Shown here: positions 38,828 to 47,798 of the stretch, piece by piece
Layout of the letters: each line of letters starts with the position of its first letter
Position numbering within the stretch: the stretch's first letter is position 1
Assembly: GCF_024655635.1 (NCBI RefSeq)
Contig: NZ_JANLGI010000007.1
Coordinates: forward strand, 170,128 to 234,127
Reading direction: 5' to 3'
Source of the DNA: Allobosea sp. 47.2.35
GTDB taxonomy: Bacteria > Pseudomonadota > Alphaproteobacteria > Rhizobiales > Beijerinckiaceae
Length of the DNA: 64,000 bases
The notes under the pieces: model-generated
The model's database searches: none
What the model was told of the DNA's origin: nothing
Seen by the model: the letters and a program-made list of their open reading frames with translations, nothing else
Program-made: the position numbers and the translations under genes

Positions 38828-38837
38828 GATCGCCGGA

Positions 38838-39953
38838 TCAGACGCGCATCGGCATCAGCACATAGAGCGCGGAGGCGCCTTCGCGATCCTGGATCACGGT
38901 CGGCGAACCGGGATCGGCGAGCTTGAGCAGGGCGGTGTCGCCGTCGAGCTGGGCGGCGATATCCATGAGATAGCGGGCGTTGAAGCCGATATCGAGCGGG
39001 CTCGCCTCGTAATCGACCTCGATCTCCTCGGTCGCCGAGCCCGAATCCGGGTTGGTGACGGAGAGCGTCATGCGCCCTTCGGCCATGGAGAGCTTCACGG
39101 CGCGGCCGCGCTCGGACGAGATCGTCGAGACACGATCGACCGACGCGGCGAAATCGCCCTTGTCGACGGTCAGGCGCTTGTCGTTGCCGCTCGGGATGAC
39201 GCGCTGATAGTCCGGGAAGGTGCCGTCGATCAGCTTCGAGGTCAGCACGACGCTGGCCGTGGCGACGCGGATCTTCGAGCCGGACAATTCGACCGCGACC
39301 TCGCTCTCGCCGTCCTCCAGCAATTTCTGGATTTCGGACACGGCCTTGCGCGGCACGATCACGCCGGGCATGCCGACCGAGCCCTTCGGCGCGGCGGTGT
39401 CGACGCGGGCGAGGCGGTGACCATCGGTTGCGACGGCGCGGAGCACCGGGTGGCCATCGACATCGATCGTGTGGAGATAGATGCCGTTGAGATAGTAGCG
39501 CGTCTCCTCGGTGGAGATCGCGAACTGGGTCTTGTCGATCAGGCGCTTGAGCTCGCCGGCCGGCAGCACGAAGCGATGGGCCATCTCGCCGGCGGTGATA
39601 TCCGGGAAATCGCTCTCGGGCAGGGTCTGGAGCTGGAAGCGCGAGCGGCCCGAGCGCAGCACGAGGCCGCTATCGCCGGTCGTCTCCAGCGAGACCTGGG
39701 CGCCGTCAGGCAATTTGCGGACGATGTCGTAGAGGGTATGGGCTGGAACGGTCGTGGCGCCGGGCTCGGCCGCGTCCGCGGGGATCGTCTCCACCACCTC
39801 GATATCGAGATCGGTCGCTTTCAGCCGCAGGCCGTTCTCGGAGGCCGAGAGCAGCAGGTTTGACAGGATCGGGATCGTGTTGCGGCGCTCCACCACGCGA
39901 TGCACGTGGCCGAGCGACTTGAGCAGCGTGGAACGTTCGACCGTGACCTTCAT
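38838..39953 (-). CDS. dnaN: DNA polymerase III sliding clamp (beta subunit)
   Basis: Ring-shaped processivity clamp, 371 residues, normal length. Three repeated domains are seen; the start M-K-V-T-V-E-R-S-x-L-L-K-S-L and the end A-S-A-L-Y-V-L-M-P-M-R-V are the usual termini. It lies 153 bases downstream of dnaA on the same strand and directly upstream of recF. Confidence 0.98.
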   Translation of the reverse strand: MKVTVERSTLLKSLGHVHRVVERRNTIPILSNLLLSASENGLRLKATDLDIEVVETIPADAAEPGATTVPAHTLYDIVRKLPDGAQVSLETTGDSGLVLRSGRSRFQLQTLPESDFPDITAGEMAHRFVLPAGELKRLIDKTQFAISTEETRYYLNGIYLHTIDVDGHPVLRAVATDGHRLARVDTAAPKGSVGMPGVIVPRKAVSEIQKLLEDGESEVAVELSGSKIRVATASVVLTSKLIDGTFPDYQRVIPSGNDKRLTVDKGDFAASVDRVSTISSERGRAVKLSMAEGRMTLSVTNPDSGSATEEIEVDYEASPLDIGFNARYLMDIAAQLDGDTALLKLADPGSPTVIQDREGASALYVLMPMRV

Positions 39954-40106
39954 GATTGTCTAGTCTTCTGGCGCTGGCCGCCCACGCGCGAACGCGCGAG
40001 CCGAAATGAATGGCCAGCGACATTGCCGGACGCCGGGCGGGGGCGCAAGGCCTGCCCACTCCGGCAACCACAACCATTTGACGGGGGTGGTGAATCCCCG
40101 AAGGCC

Positions 40107-41630
40107 TCACTCCTGCAGCATGCGCTTCAGCAGATCGACCTCGTCATGCAGCGAGCGATCCTCGCTGATGGCCTTCTCGATCTTGCGCACGGCGTGCAGC
40201 ACGGTCGTGTGGTCGCGCCCGCCGAAGCGGCGGCCGATCTCGGGCAGCGAGCGCGGGGTCAGCGCCTTCGACAGATACATCGCGATCTGGCGCGGCTTCA
40301 CCACCGCCGCGGTGCGGCGCTCCGAGAGGATGTCGGCGCGGCTGACATTGTAGCGCGTCGCAACCAGCTTCTGGATGTCCTCGATCTTGACGCGGCGCGG
40401 CTCGCGCGTCCGGACGAGGTCGCGGATCGCCGCTTCAGCCGTCTCCAGCGTCACGAGCTGGCCCGACAGCGTCGCATGGGCGAGCAGGCGGTTGGCGGCG
40501 CCGTCCAAGTCGCGGCCATTGGTCGCGACGACGCGCGAGACATAGGCGACGACATCGGGGCTGACCTGGAAGTTCGGATGGGCGGTCTGCAGCGCATCCA
40601 GCCGGCTGGAGAGGATCGTGGCGCGCAGCGTCTCGTCGAGTTCTCCCACTTCGACCACCAGGCCGCCGCCGAGCCGCGAGCGGATGCGCTCGTCGAGCGC
40701 CTCGAGCTCACCAGCGAGGCGATCGCCGGCGACGACGATCTGCTTGCCGGCATCGAGCAGCGCGTTGATCGTGTGGCCGAATTCCTGCTGGATCGACTTG
40801 CCCTGGATGAACTGCACGTCATCGACGACGAGCAGGTCGATGCCGCGCAGCTTCTCCTTGAAGGCGAGCGCGGTCTGCGACTTCAGGGCGGCGACGAAGC
40901 CGTACATGAAGCGGTCGGCGGTGAAATAGGCGACGCGCTTGCCCTGGCGGCGCGCTTCCTGCGCGATCGCCTGCAGCAGATGCGTCTTGCCGAGGCCGAC
41001 GCCGGCATGGAGATAAAGCGGATTATAGGGGCTCTGGCCCGCCGGCGCGGCGGCGATGCGCTCGGCCGCCGCGAAGGCGAGCTGGTTCGACTTGCCGACG
41101 ACGAAGCTCTGGAAGCTCATGCGCCGGTCGAGCGCCGTGCCGCAGGCATCGACGAGGTCGCTCTCGCTGGGCTGCGGGCTGCCGGCGACGGCGGGGCGGC
41201 CGGCCTCGGTCGGGGCGGGGGCGGCGACAGTCGCGGGGCGGCTGCGCAGGGCCTCGATCTGCGGCTGGGCGGCCGGATCGCGCGATACGGTGCGCACCGA
41301 GAGCATCACGCCGTTGGGCGCCGGCAATTCGGCCATGCAGTTCACCCGCAGACGCTCGGTATAATGCGCCTCGAGCCAGCTCTTCAGGAAGCGGGTCGGG
41401 ACGGTGAGATAGGCCACGCCCTCGACGATCCCCGCGATCTCCAGCCGGCCGAACCAGCTCGAGAAAACGTCCTCGCCCAGCTCTGCCCGCAGGCGGCGGC
41501 GCACGCGCTCCCATGCGTCCTGAATCGAAACCTCCTCGATCTGGACGACGGCCGAGTCTTCAGCCGCGATCGTCACAACCACCGACGCCGCCTCGACCGT
41601 GTCTCCGAAATCCTGCCGCTCGAACATCAA
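40107..41630 (-). CDS. dnaA: Chromosomal replication initiator DnaA
   Basis: 507 residues. Domain I (about 20-100, W-E-R-V-R-R-R-L) is followed by a variable Pro/Ala linker. The AAA+ domain has Walker A G-V-G-L-G-K-T-H-L and Walker B L-L-V-V-D-D-V-Q-F, and domain IV has the DnaA-box recognition helix G-G-R-D-H-T-T-V-L-H-A. The start ATG follows a 778-base non-coding region rich in GANTC sites. A C-terminal L-L-K-R-M-L-Q-E end is usual. Confidence 0.98.
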   Translation of the reverse strand: MMFERQDFGDTVEAASVVVTIAAEDSAVVQIEEVSIQDAWERVRRRLRAELGEDVFSSWFGRLEIAGIVEGVAYLTVPTRFLKSWLEAHYTERLRVNCMAELPAPNGVMLSVRTVSRDPAAQPQIEALRSRPATVAAPAPTEAGRPAVAGSPQPSESDLVDACGTALDRRMSFQSFVVGKSNQLAFAAAERIAAAPAGQSPYNPLYLHAGVGLGKTHLLQAIAQEARRQGKRVAYFTADRFMYGFVAALKSQTALAFKEKLRGIDLLVVDDVQFIQGKSIQQEFGHTINALLDAGKQIVVAGDRLAGELEALDERIRSRLGGGLVVEVGELDETLRATILSSRLDALQTAHPNFQVSPDVVAYVSRVVATNGRDLDGAANRLLAHATLSGQLVTLETAEAAIRDLVRTREPRRVKIEDIQKLVATRYNVSRADILSERRTAAVVKPRQIAMYLSKALTPRSLPEIGRRFGGRDHTTVLHAVRKIEKAISEDRSLHDEVDLLKRMLQE

Positions 41631-42313
41631 TGGCCCCGTTCTTTGAAAATGCCCGCACTGAGGGTTCGGCGGCCGCTTCCTGACCGTCGTCCCGGTGCTT
41701 ATGTCTGGTCAAAATGGTTCCGGTCCCGACTGGCGCATGGCGCCACGACGGGCTTCGGTTCCGGTTCTGTTGATTACGCTTGGAAGGCTCGCCGAGGGAC
41801 GACGCCACCCTTCATCTCGATCAAGAAAGACAAAGGGTCACATCCTCCAACCTCCATGGTCGCGAGCCAAAACGCTGATCATCTCTGGAAATCCCGCGGC
41901 GGTCATTGCTGTCCGCCCGGCGATGAGGGGGACCTTACAAGGCGCTCTCGACGGGCTGCAACACCCCTTTCAGCCGGCTTTCGAGACTCGGGCTCGGCCC
42001 GGTGTGGCGATGGCTGGGGATGTGCGGCGCAATTGGTTGGGGAACTTAAGATTTTCTTCATGTCGGGCTTTCCGGCAGCACCCGAATCTTTTTTTGCGTC
42101 GCCTCGAAAAGCCTGCCGCAGAGTCGCCGCGATTCCGTCGCCCAAAATGCTTTGCCTGCTAAGGTGATGAAAAATCACATCTTTTTATGAGCGGCAGAGT
42201 CCGGCCCGAAGGGCGATTTCGCGCCCTGAACGGTGCCTGAGAGTCAAGTCCGCAAGGCCGTGGAAAGCTTGCGAAAATAGCTTGAAAGCAGCTTTGTTTT
42301 GTTCCGTCAGAGC

Positions 42314-42333
42314 CTGTGGCGAGTGCGCCACAG
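42314..42333. repeat. Short perfect hairpin between rpsT and dnaA
   Basis: CTGTGGCG, loop AGTG, CGCCACAG; 8-bp perfect stem just beyond the rpsT terminator. No T-tract, so not a terminator. Role unknown. Confidence 0.5.
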
Positions 42334-42352
42334 AGGCCATGAAGCCAACGAA

Positions 42353-42378
42353 AAAGCCCGGCCTTGCGGCCGGGCTTT
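42353..42378 (-). terminator. Intrinsic terminator of rpsT
   Basis: Stem AAAGCCCGGCC / GGCCGGGCTTT (11 bp) with loop TTGC. On the minus strand the stem runs into a T5 tract (A5 at 42351-42355 on plus), about 30 bases after the rpsT stop. Confidence 0.92.
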
Positions 42379-42408
42379 CGGGTCGTCGAAACGCCTAGAA
42401 CTTTTGGC

Positions 42409-42675
42409 TCAGGAAGCCAGCGCACCGATGCGGTGAGCGAGACGCGAGACCTTGCGCGAGGCGGTGTTCTTGTGAACCACGCCCTTCTGCGCGGCGCGCA
42501 TGATTTCCGGCTGGGCGGCCTTCAGGGCTTCGGCAGCGCTGGCCTTGTCACCGGAGGCGATCGCCTCCTCGACCTTGCGCAGGAAGGTGCGCATCCGCGA
42601 GCGGCGCGCCTTGTTGACCTCGGTGCGGCGAGCGATCTTGCGCGTAGCCTTCTTGGCCGACGTCGTATTGGCCAT
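42409..42675 (-). CDS. rpsT: 30S ribosomal protein S20
   Basis: Primary 16S rRNA-binding protein of the small subunit, 88 residues, highly basic. The N-terminus M-A-N-T-x-S-A-K-K and the pattern [13 protein letters not shown] are typical, and the C-terminus A-H-R-I-G-A-L is conserved. The rpsT-dnaA order is common in Rhizobiales. It has its own strong terminator. Confidence 0.98.
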   Translation of the reverse strand: MANTTSAKKATRKIARRTEVNKARRSRMRTFLRKVEEAIASGDKASAAEALKAAQPEIMRAAQKGVVHKNTASRKVSRLAHRIGALAS

Positions 42676-42856
42676 CGAAACGTCCTCGTCTCTTCATCGC
42701 GACCGGGCGCCTGGCGTCATTGCCGGCGGGGCTGGCCGCATCCTTGCTGGAAAAACGTGCGCGGCGGCCGTGCTTGCGCGGGCCGCCGCGAATGGTGGGG
42801 CTATAGTCGCTTGCCGGGCCGGCGTCAACGCCGGAATCGCGGCAGCCCCGTCGAAC

Positions 42857-43840
<984 letters not shown>

Positions 43841-43948
43841 CGCGGGAGATCCTGCTGGCGAAAGACGAGGGCTATCTGCCAGCAGGAGTGTCGCTTCATC
43901 AAGGCGGTGCCGCTCGACGCCGCCATGCGGCAGGCGATGGCCGGCCGC

Positions 43949-44722
43949 TCAGCCGTTCTTGAAATCGGGCTTCCGCTTCTCGGCGAAGGCGGACATGCCC
44001 TCCTTCTGGTCGAGCGTGGCGAAAAGCGAGGAGAAGACGCGGCGCTCGAAGCGCAGGCCTTCCTGCAGCGTCACCTCGAAGGCGCGCTCGACCGATTCCT
44101 TGGCCATCAGCACGGAAGGCAGCGACTTCGCCGCGATCTGCTCGGCCGCCTTCAGCGTCTCGGTGAGGAGATCGGCGAGCGGCACGACGCGGGCGACGAG
44201 GCCCGAGCGCTCGGCCTCTTCGGCATTCATCATCCGGCCGGTGAGTATCAGGTCCATCGCCTTGGCCTTGCCGACCGCCTTGGTCAGGCGCTGCGTGCCG
44301 CCGGCGCCGGGGATGACGCCGAGATTGATCTCGGGCTGGCCGAATTTGGCATTGTCGGCGGCGATGATGAAATCGCACATCATGGCGAGCTCGCAGCCGC
44401 CGCCGAGCGCGAACCCCGCGACCGCCGCGACGATCGGCTTGCGGCGCCGGCCGATCCGGTCCCAGTCCTCAAACTTGTCGTCGAGATAGGTGCCGGGGAA
44501 GGTGCGGCTCTGCATCTCCTTGATGTCGGCGCCGGCGGCGAAGGCCTTCTCCGAGCCTGTGAGGACGACGCAGCCGATGCCGTCATCGGTCTCGAAGCCG
44601 TCGAGCGCCTGGTTGATCTCGCCGATGAGCTGGCCGTTCAGCGCGTTCAGCGCCTGCGGGCGGTTGAGCGTGATCAGCCCGACCTTGCCCTTCGTCTCGA
44701 CGAGAATGGTCTCATAAGCCAT
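43949..44722 (-). CDS. Enoyl-CoA hydratase
   Basis: 257 residues of the crotonase fold, hydrating trans-2-enoyl-CoA in beta-oxidation. The oxyanion-hole segments [11 protein letters not shown] and [11 protein letters not shown] are intact, and the two catalytic glutamates are at E-L (in G-G-G-C-E-L) and [14 protein letters not shown]. It matches the short-chain FadB1/PaaF-like group. It stands alone. Confidence 0.95.
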   Translation of the reverse strand: MAYETILVETKGKVGLITLNRPQALNALNGQLIGEINQALDGFETDDGIGCVVLTGSEKAFAAGADIKEMQSRTFPGTYLDDKFEDWDRIGRRRKPIVAAVAGFALGGGCELAMMCDFIIAADNAKFGQPEINLGVIPGAGGTQRLTKAVGKAKAMDLILTGRMMNAEEAERSGLVARVVPLADLLTETLKAAEQIAAKSLPSVLMAKESVERAFEVTLQEGLRFERRVFSSLFATLDQKEGMSAFAEKRKPDFKNG

Positions 44723-44833
44723 GGCGGCCTCCCGGATGCTCCTGTGATGGCAGCTTTAGCGGGCGGTGGAGGAGCGGTCCATGCGCGTCGCACGCATCCG
44801 CGCATTCGCGCTGCCTCCCCGCCGCCTGCCGTC

Positions 44834-44856
44834 ATGGTCGGGCTCGTCCCGACCAT
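44834..44856. repeat. Short palindrome of rhizobial dispersed-repeat type
   Basis: ATGGTCGGG, loop CTCGT, CCCGACCAT; perfect 9-bp stem. Short GGTCGGG/CCCGACC hairpins of this form are widely scattered in Bradyrhizobium-like genomes. Confidence 0.55.
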
Positions 44857-44882
44857 CTCGTGGCGAGTGGCGCGGGAACCGC

Positions 44883-44924
44883 GGGGAACCCCTCTCCCGT
44901 GTGGGAGAGGGGCAGGGGTGAGGG
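44883..44924 (+). repeat. REP-like element, copy 1
   Basis: GGGGAA then CCCCTCTCCC, loop GTGT, GGGAGAGGGG, then CAGGGGTGAGGG. Same core as the elements at 44984-45039 and 52951-53074, but the right flank is cut short after TGAGGG. Confidence 0.65.
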
Positions 44925-44983
44925 CAGGGCGGAAAACGCTTTAGTCGTGCCTCGGCCGCTGCCGCCGTTAGCCTTGTGCTGCG

Positions 44984-45039
44984 CTGGTCCAAGGGCCTAC
45001 ACCTCACCCCTGCCCCTCTCCTTACAGGAGAGGGGTTCC
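44984..45039 (-). repeat. REP-like element, copy 2 (inverted)
   Basis: Stem CCCCTCTCCT, loop TAC, AGGAGAGGGG. Read on the minus strand its flank, GAGGTGTAGGCC then CTTGGACCAGCG, is identical over 24 bases to copy 3. It faces copy 1 about 60 bases away, so the pair could form a large stem. Confidence 0.7.
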
Positions 45040-45378
45040 GCGCCATGGTTCCCGCACATGAATCGTCGCCCGCCCGCGTCACCGCGTTCGTGCATCAATG
45101 AGAGGCAGCGGAGCGCCGCGAGGCGCGGTGGATAGAGAGCCGCTTCCGTTGAGCCAGGATGCGGCGCGGAAGGATTGAGCCACCCTCCGCACGCCCCGTG
45201 GCGCTCCGCTTGCCGGCGATTTGAAAGCCACGGGCCGCGCTTATCGGGCTGGGGTTTCTCATGCCCGGCGCGGTCCACGGATCAGTTCGGCTCATCGCCT
45301 CGTCACCCGTTCCACGTCCGGCCTCGGATATCCCGAGCCTTCCAGCGAGCTCCTCGCACAGGGGCCGTAGTACCCCCA

Positions 45379-45437
45379 GGGCGGTGCCCCGCAGCCTCCC
45401 GAGTCCGGGGTGCAAACCCGGCCGCAGGGCGCCGCCC
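45379..45437. other. Nested GC-rich hairpin, possible structured RNA
   Basis: GGGCGGTGCCC (45379-45389) pairs over 11 bp, with one G-U, with GGGCGCCGCCC (45427-45437). Inside is a second hairpin, CCGGG/CCCGG, with a 7-base loop. It belongs to no RNA family I can name; I checked RNase P, tmRNA, 4.5S RNA and the cobalamin riboswitch for key motifs and found none. Strand undetermined. Confidence 0.35.
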
Positions 45438-45625
45438 CCGCCCCGCCATGCAGCTTGCCTCCGGATGGCCGCCCCTCGGGGTGAGGTGGAGCGAGGATAG
45501 GCACAGGTTGCAAGGGCGGGGATTAGTTTTGGGGAATGTCCGCTCTCCAATTGCAGACATCCCCCGGCCAACTAGCTAGGATCGAGAAAAGAGCCGTCGG
45601 CGTCTTTCTACGAAGGGAAAATAGC

Positions 45626-45967
45626 GTGATCGAAATCAAGAATGATCTCGCGCTGTTTGTAAATGAGTGCCTCGCGGCAGCCTCACCGCATCTTAAGTCG
45701 GATGAGGGCTCCGCAGCTATTCAAGCCGTAGAATATAGCAATATTGGTGCATTTATCGACGTGAAGGGTGCGGTGCTTGCTCATCCGCTCCAAAATCCTA
45801 CCCGCACTCTCAGCGCCGGTGCGACGATCGACGATTCCGAAGCTACGATCATGCTCCACTGTGACGACACCGAACTCCATCGAATTGAGATGTACTTCGA
45901 CGCGGGGCGCAATCTTGAGAGTTGGAATCGTCGCATCGATAGAATGCAGTTCTTGTCTGCGTTCTAG
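45626..45967 (+). CDS. AT-rich orphan protein, probable recent acquisition
   Basis: 113 residues from GTG 45626, which has GAAGGGA about 9 bases upstream; ATG 45536 in frame would add 30 residues. Base composition is near 50 percent G+C by eye and many codons end in A or T, unlike every neighbour. The product is acidic and soluble, with a predicted mixed fold (I-D-V-K-G-A-V-L-A-H-P, I-M-L-H-C-D-D-T, Y-F-D-A-G-R-N). No family recognised. Its size and acidity fit immunity-type or cargo proteins, but that is a guess. Confidence 0.6.
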   Translation: MIEIKNDLALFVNECLAAASPHLKSDEGSAAIQAVEYSNIGAFIDVKGAVLAHPLQNPTRTLSAGATIDDSEATIMLHCDDTELHRIEMYFDAGRNLESWNRRIDRMQFLSAF

Positions 45968-46009
45968 GTAGGTGGCGTCCGCCCCCGACCCCATGCGGAC
46001 TGCGCGCCC

Positions 46010-46906
46010 CTAGCGAACCGCCCGCTTCTGACAGCTCTCGCAATAAAACGTCGAGCGCCCCGACTGCACCAACCGCTTCACCAATTGACCGCAGCCCGGC
46101 GTGACGCAAACCTCGCCCTCGCGGTCATAGACCTTGAAGCGGTGCTGGAAATAGCCGAGCGAGCCGTCGGCATGGGCGAAGTCGCGCAGCGTCGAGCCGC
46201 CAGCCGCGACCGCCTCTTCCAGCACCTCGCGGATGATGCGGGCGAGCTCATGCGCCTTCTCGCGCGGCCGGCCTGTGGGCGTCGCGATCGTGCCGGCTTC
46301 CGCTTCCGGGTGGAGCCCGGCACGGAACAAGGCCTCGCAGACATAGATATTGCCGAGGCCCGCCACGAGCCGCTGGTCGAGCAGCGCGGCCTTCAAGGGC
46401 GCGAACTTGCCCGCAAAGAGCTTTGCCAGCGTCTCGCCGGAGAGTTCGTTGCCGAGCGGCTCGATCCCCATCCCCGCGAAATGTTTGGATGTCGCGAGTT
46501 CGGCCCGCGGCACGAGGTCCATGAAGCCGAAGCGGCGCACGTCGTTATAGGTGACGCGCGCGCCGGTCCCCATCTCGAACACGACATGGTCATGGATCAG
46601 ATGCCGGCCGATCTCATTATAATAGGAGCCGGGCTCGGTCGGCGGCGTGCCGGGCGCCTCGACGATGAAACGCCCGCTCATGCCCAGATGCATCACGAGC
46701 GCCGCGCCGTCGTCGAGATCGGCGATCAGGTATTTCGCTCGCCGCGACAGGGCCTCGATCCGCCGCCCGGTCAGGCGCTCGGTGAAGCGCTCGGGCAGGG
46801 GAAAGCGCAGGTTCGGCCGGCGCAGCTCGACGCGCTGGAAGCGCTCGCCCAGCATCGCGGGCTCCAGCCCGCGTCGGACGGTTTCGACCTCGGGTAGCTC
46901 CGGCAT
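46010..46906 (-). CDS. mutM: Formamidopyrimidine-DNA glycosylase
   Basis: Removes 8-oxoguanine and cleaves the abasic site. 298 residues from ATG 46906, because the catalytic Pro must follow the initiator Met (M-P-E-L-P-E-V-E-T). The helix-two-turn-helix contains [11 protein letters not shown]. The C-terminal zinc finger has the four cysteines in V-C-V-T-P-G-C and Y-C-E-S-C. It is divergent from ubiE, a common alphaproteobacterial arrangement. Confidence 0.97.
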   Translation of the reverse strand: MPELPEVETVRRGLEPAMLGERFQRVELRRPNLRFPLPERFTERLTGRRIEALSRRAKYLIADLDDGAALVMHLGMSGRFIVEAPGTPPTEPGSYYNEIGRHLIHDHVVFEMGTGARVTYNDVRRFGFMDLVPRAELATSKHFAGMGIEPLGNELSGETLAKLFAGKFAPLKAALLDQRLVAGLGNIYVCEALFRAGLHPEAEAGTIATPTGRPREKAHELARIIREVLEEAVAAGGSTLRDFAHADGSLGYFQHRFKVYDREGEVCVTPGCGQLVKRLVQSGRSTFYCESCQKRAVR

Positions 46907-47020
46907 CCCTGAACTCTCTTGTAAAGCCTGCGTCGAGAGGGCCCGCGACAAGCCCGCCGCCTTTGGCTATTGATCGGCACAAGCGAAGACAAGACAGATT
47001 TGCACAAGGCCGGCCCGACC

Positions 47021-47782
47021 GTGACAGCAGCCTCCGACACCACCCATTTCGGCTTCGAGACGGTGAAGCTTGCCGAGAAGCAGGCGAAGGTCGACGACGT
47101 CTTCCACAAGGTCGCCAACCGCTACGACCTGATGAACGACCTGATGTCGGGCGGCCTGCACCGGGCCTGGAAGAGCGCGCTCCTGACCGCGATCAATCCG
47201 GCCAAGGACCGGCCCTTCCACCATCTCGATGTCGCCGGCGGCACGGGTGACGTCGCTTTTTCGGTTCTGGAGGCCGGCGGCTCTCAGACCGATGTCACCG
47301 TGCTCGACATCAATGCCGACATGCTGCGCGTCGGGCGCGAGCGCGCCGACAAGCGTTTTCCGGAGGATGATCGCATCCGCTTCGTTCAGGGCAATGCCGA
47401 GGTGCTCGGCCTGCCCGACAATCATTTCGACTGCTACACCATCGCCTTCGGCATCCGGAACGTGCCGCAGATCGACAAGGCTTTGGCCGAGGCCTGGCGC
47501 GTGCTGAAGCGCGGCGGGCGCTTCCTCTGCCTCGAATTCAGCCATGTCGACGTGCCCCTGCTCGACAAGATCTACGAGACCTATTCCTTCAAGGTCATCC
47601 CGCCGATGGGCCGCATGGTCACCGGCGAGGCCGAGCCTTACCAGTATCTCGTCGAGTCGATCCGCAAGTTCCCGAAGCCGCAGGCTTTCGCGGGGATGAT
47701 CGAGGATGCCGGCTTCCGCCGCGCGAAGTTCACAGCCATGACCGGCGGCGTCGTGGCGCTGCATTCCGGCTGGAAGCTGTGA
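47021..47782 (+). CDS. ubiE: Ubiquinone/menaquinone biosynthesis C-methyltransferase UbiE
   Basis: SAM-dependent methylation of the benzoquinol ring in ubiquinone synthesis. 253 residues from GTG 47021; TTG 46970 in frame would add 17. Diagnostic motifs are present: [22 protein letters not shown] (SAM site), A-F-G-I-R-N-V and L-E-F-S. Sixteen bases separate it from ubiB, so the two form an operon. Confidence 0.97.
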   Translation: MTAASDTTHFGFETVKLAEKQAKVDDVFHKVANRYDLMNDLMSGGLHRAWKSALLTAINPAKDRPFHHLDVAGGTGDVAFSVLEAGGSQTDVTVLDINADMLRVGRERADKRFPEDDRIRFVQGNAEVLGLPDNHFDCYTIAFGIRNVPQIDKALAEAWRVLKRGGRFLCLEFSHVDVPLLDKIYETYSFKVIPPMGRMVTGEAEPYQYLVESIRKFPKPQAFAGMIEDAGFRRAKFTAMTGGVVALHSGWKL

Positions 47783-47798
47783 TGCTGGCTCAGGCGGC

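Larger units (their letters stand above)
41631..42408. other. Non-coding region between dnaA and rpsT
   Basis: 778 bases without a credible gene. It contains five GANTC sites (41985, 42121, 42131, 42197 and 42241) and AT-rich pockets near 42046-42060 and 42165-42190. There is a GTGAT/ATCAC hairpin followed by T5 near 42165-42186, a CTGTGGCG/CGCCACAG hairpin at 42314-42333, and the rpsT terminator at the right end. No consensus DnaA box (TTATCCACA) was seen on either strand, so it is not called an origin. It must hold the dnaA promoter. Confidence 0.6.
44723..45625. other. Gene-free accessory segment with palindromic elements
   Basis: About 900 bases between enoyl-CoA hydratase and the AT-rich orphan gene. 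It holds three palindromic elements (44834-44856, 44883-44924, 44984-45039) and a CCCGTGGC/GCCACGGG stem (45195-45234). A very GC-rich, structured stretch (45301-45535) includes the nested hairpin at 45379-45437. Open frames on the minus strand here lack any family match and ribosome-binding sites, so I do not call them genes. Confidence 0.55.

Noticed and set aside
42046..42060. CtrA-like site TTAA-N7-TTCA upstream of dnaA
   Set aside because: Single site with one mismatch to TTAA-N7-TTAA; too weak to call as a feature.
39900..42167. 755-codon open frame antisense to dnaA
   Set aside because: Arg/Glu-rich shadow of dnaA; no recognisable domain.
41631..42408. Chromosome origin beside dnaA
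   Set aside because: No consensus DnaA boxes on either strand; in many alphaproteobacteria the origin lies away from dnaA. GANTC clustering alone is not enough.
45400..45425. tRNA-like T-arm near the GC-rich hairpin
   Set aside because: No matching acceptor stem or anticodon arm can be drawn; it is better explained as an inner hairpin.
45095..45571. 158-codon minus-strand frame in the accessory segment
   Set aside because: Low-complexity translation rich in Arg, Gly and Ala, no ribosome site, and it crosses obvious RNA-like hairpins.
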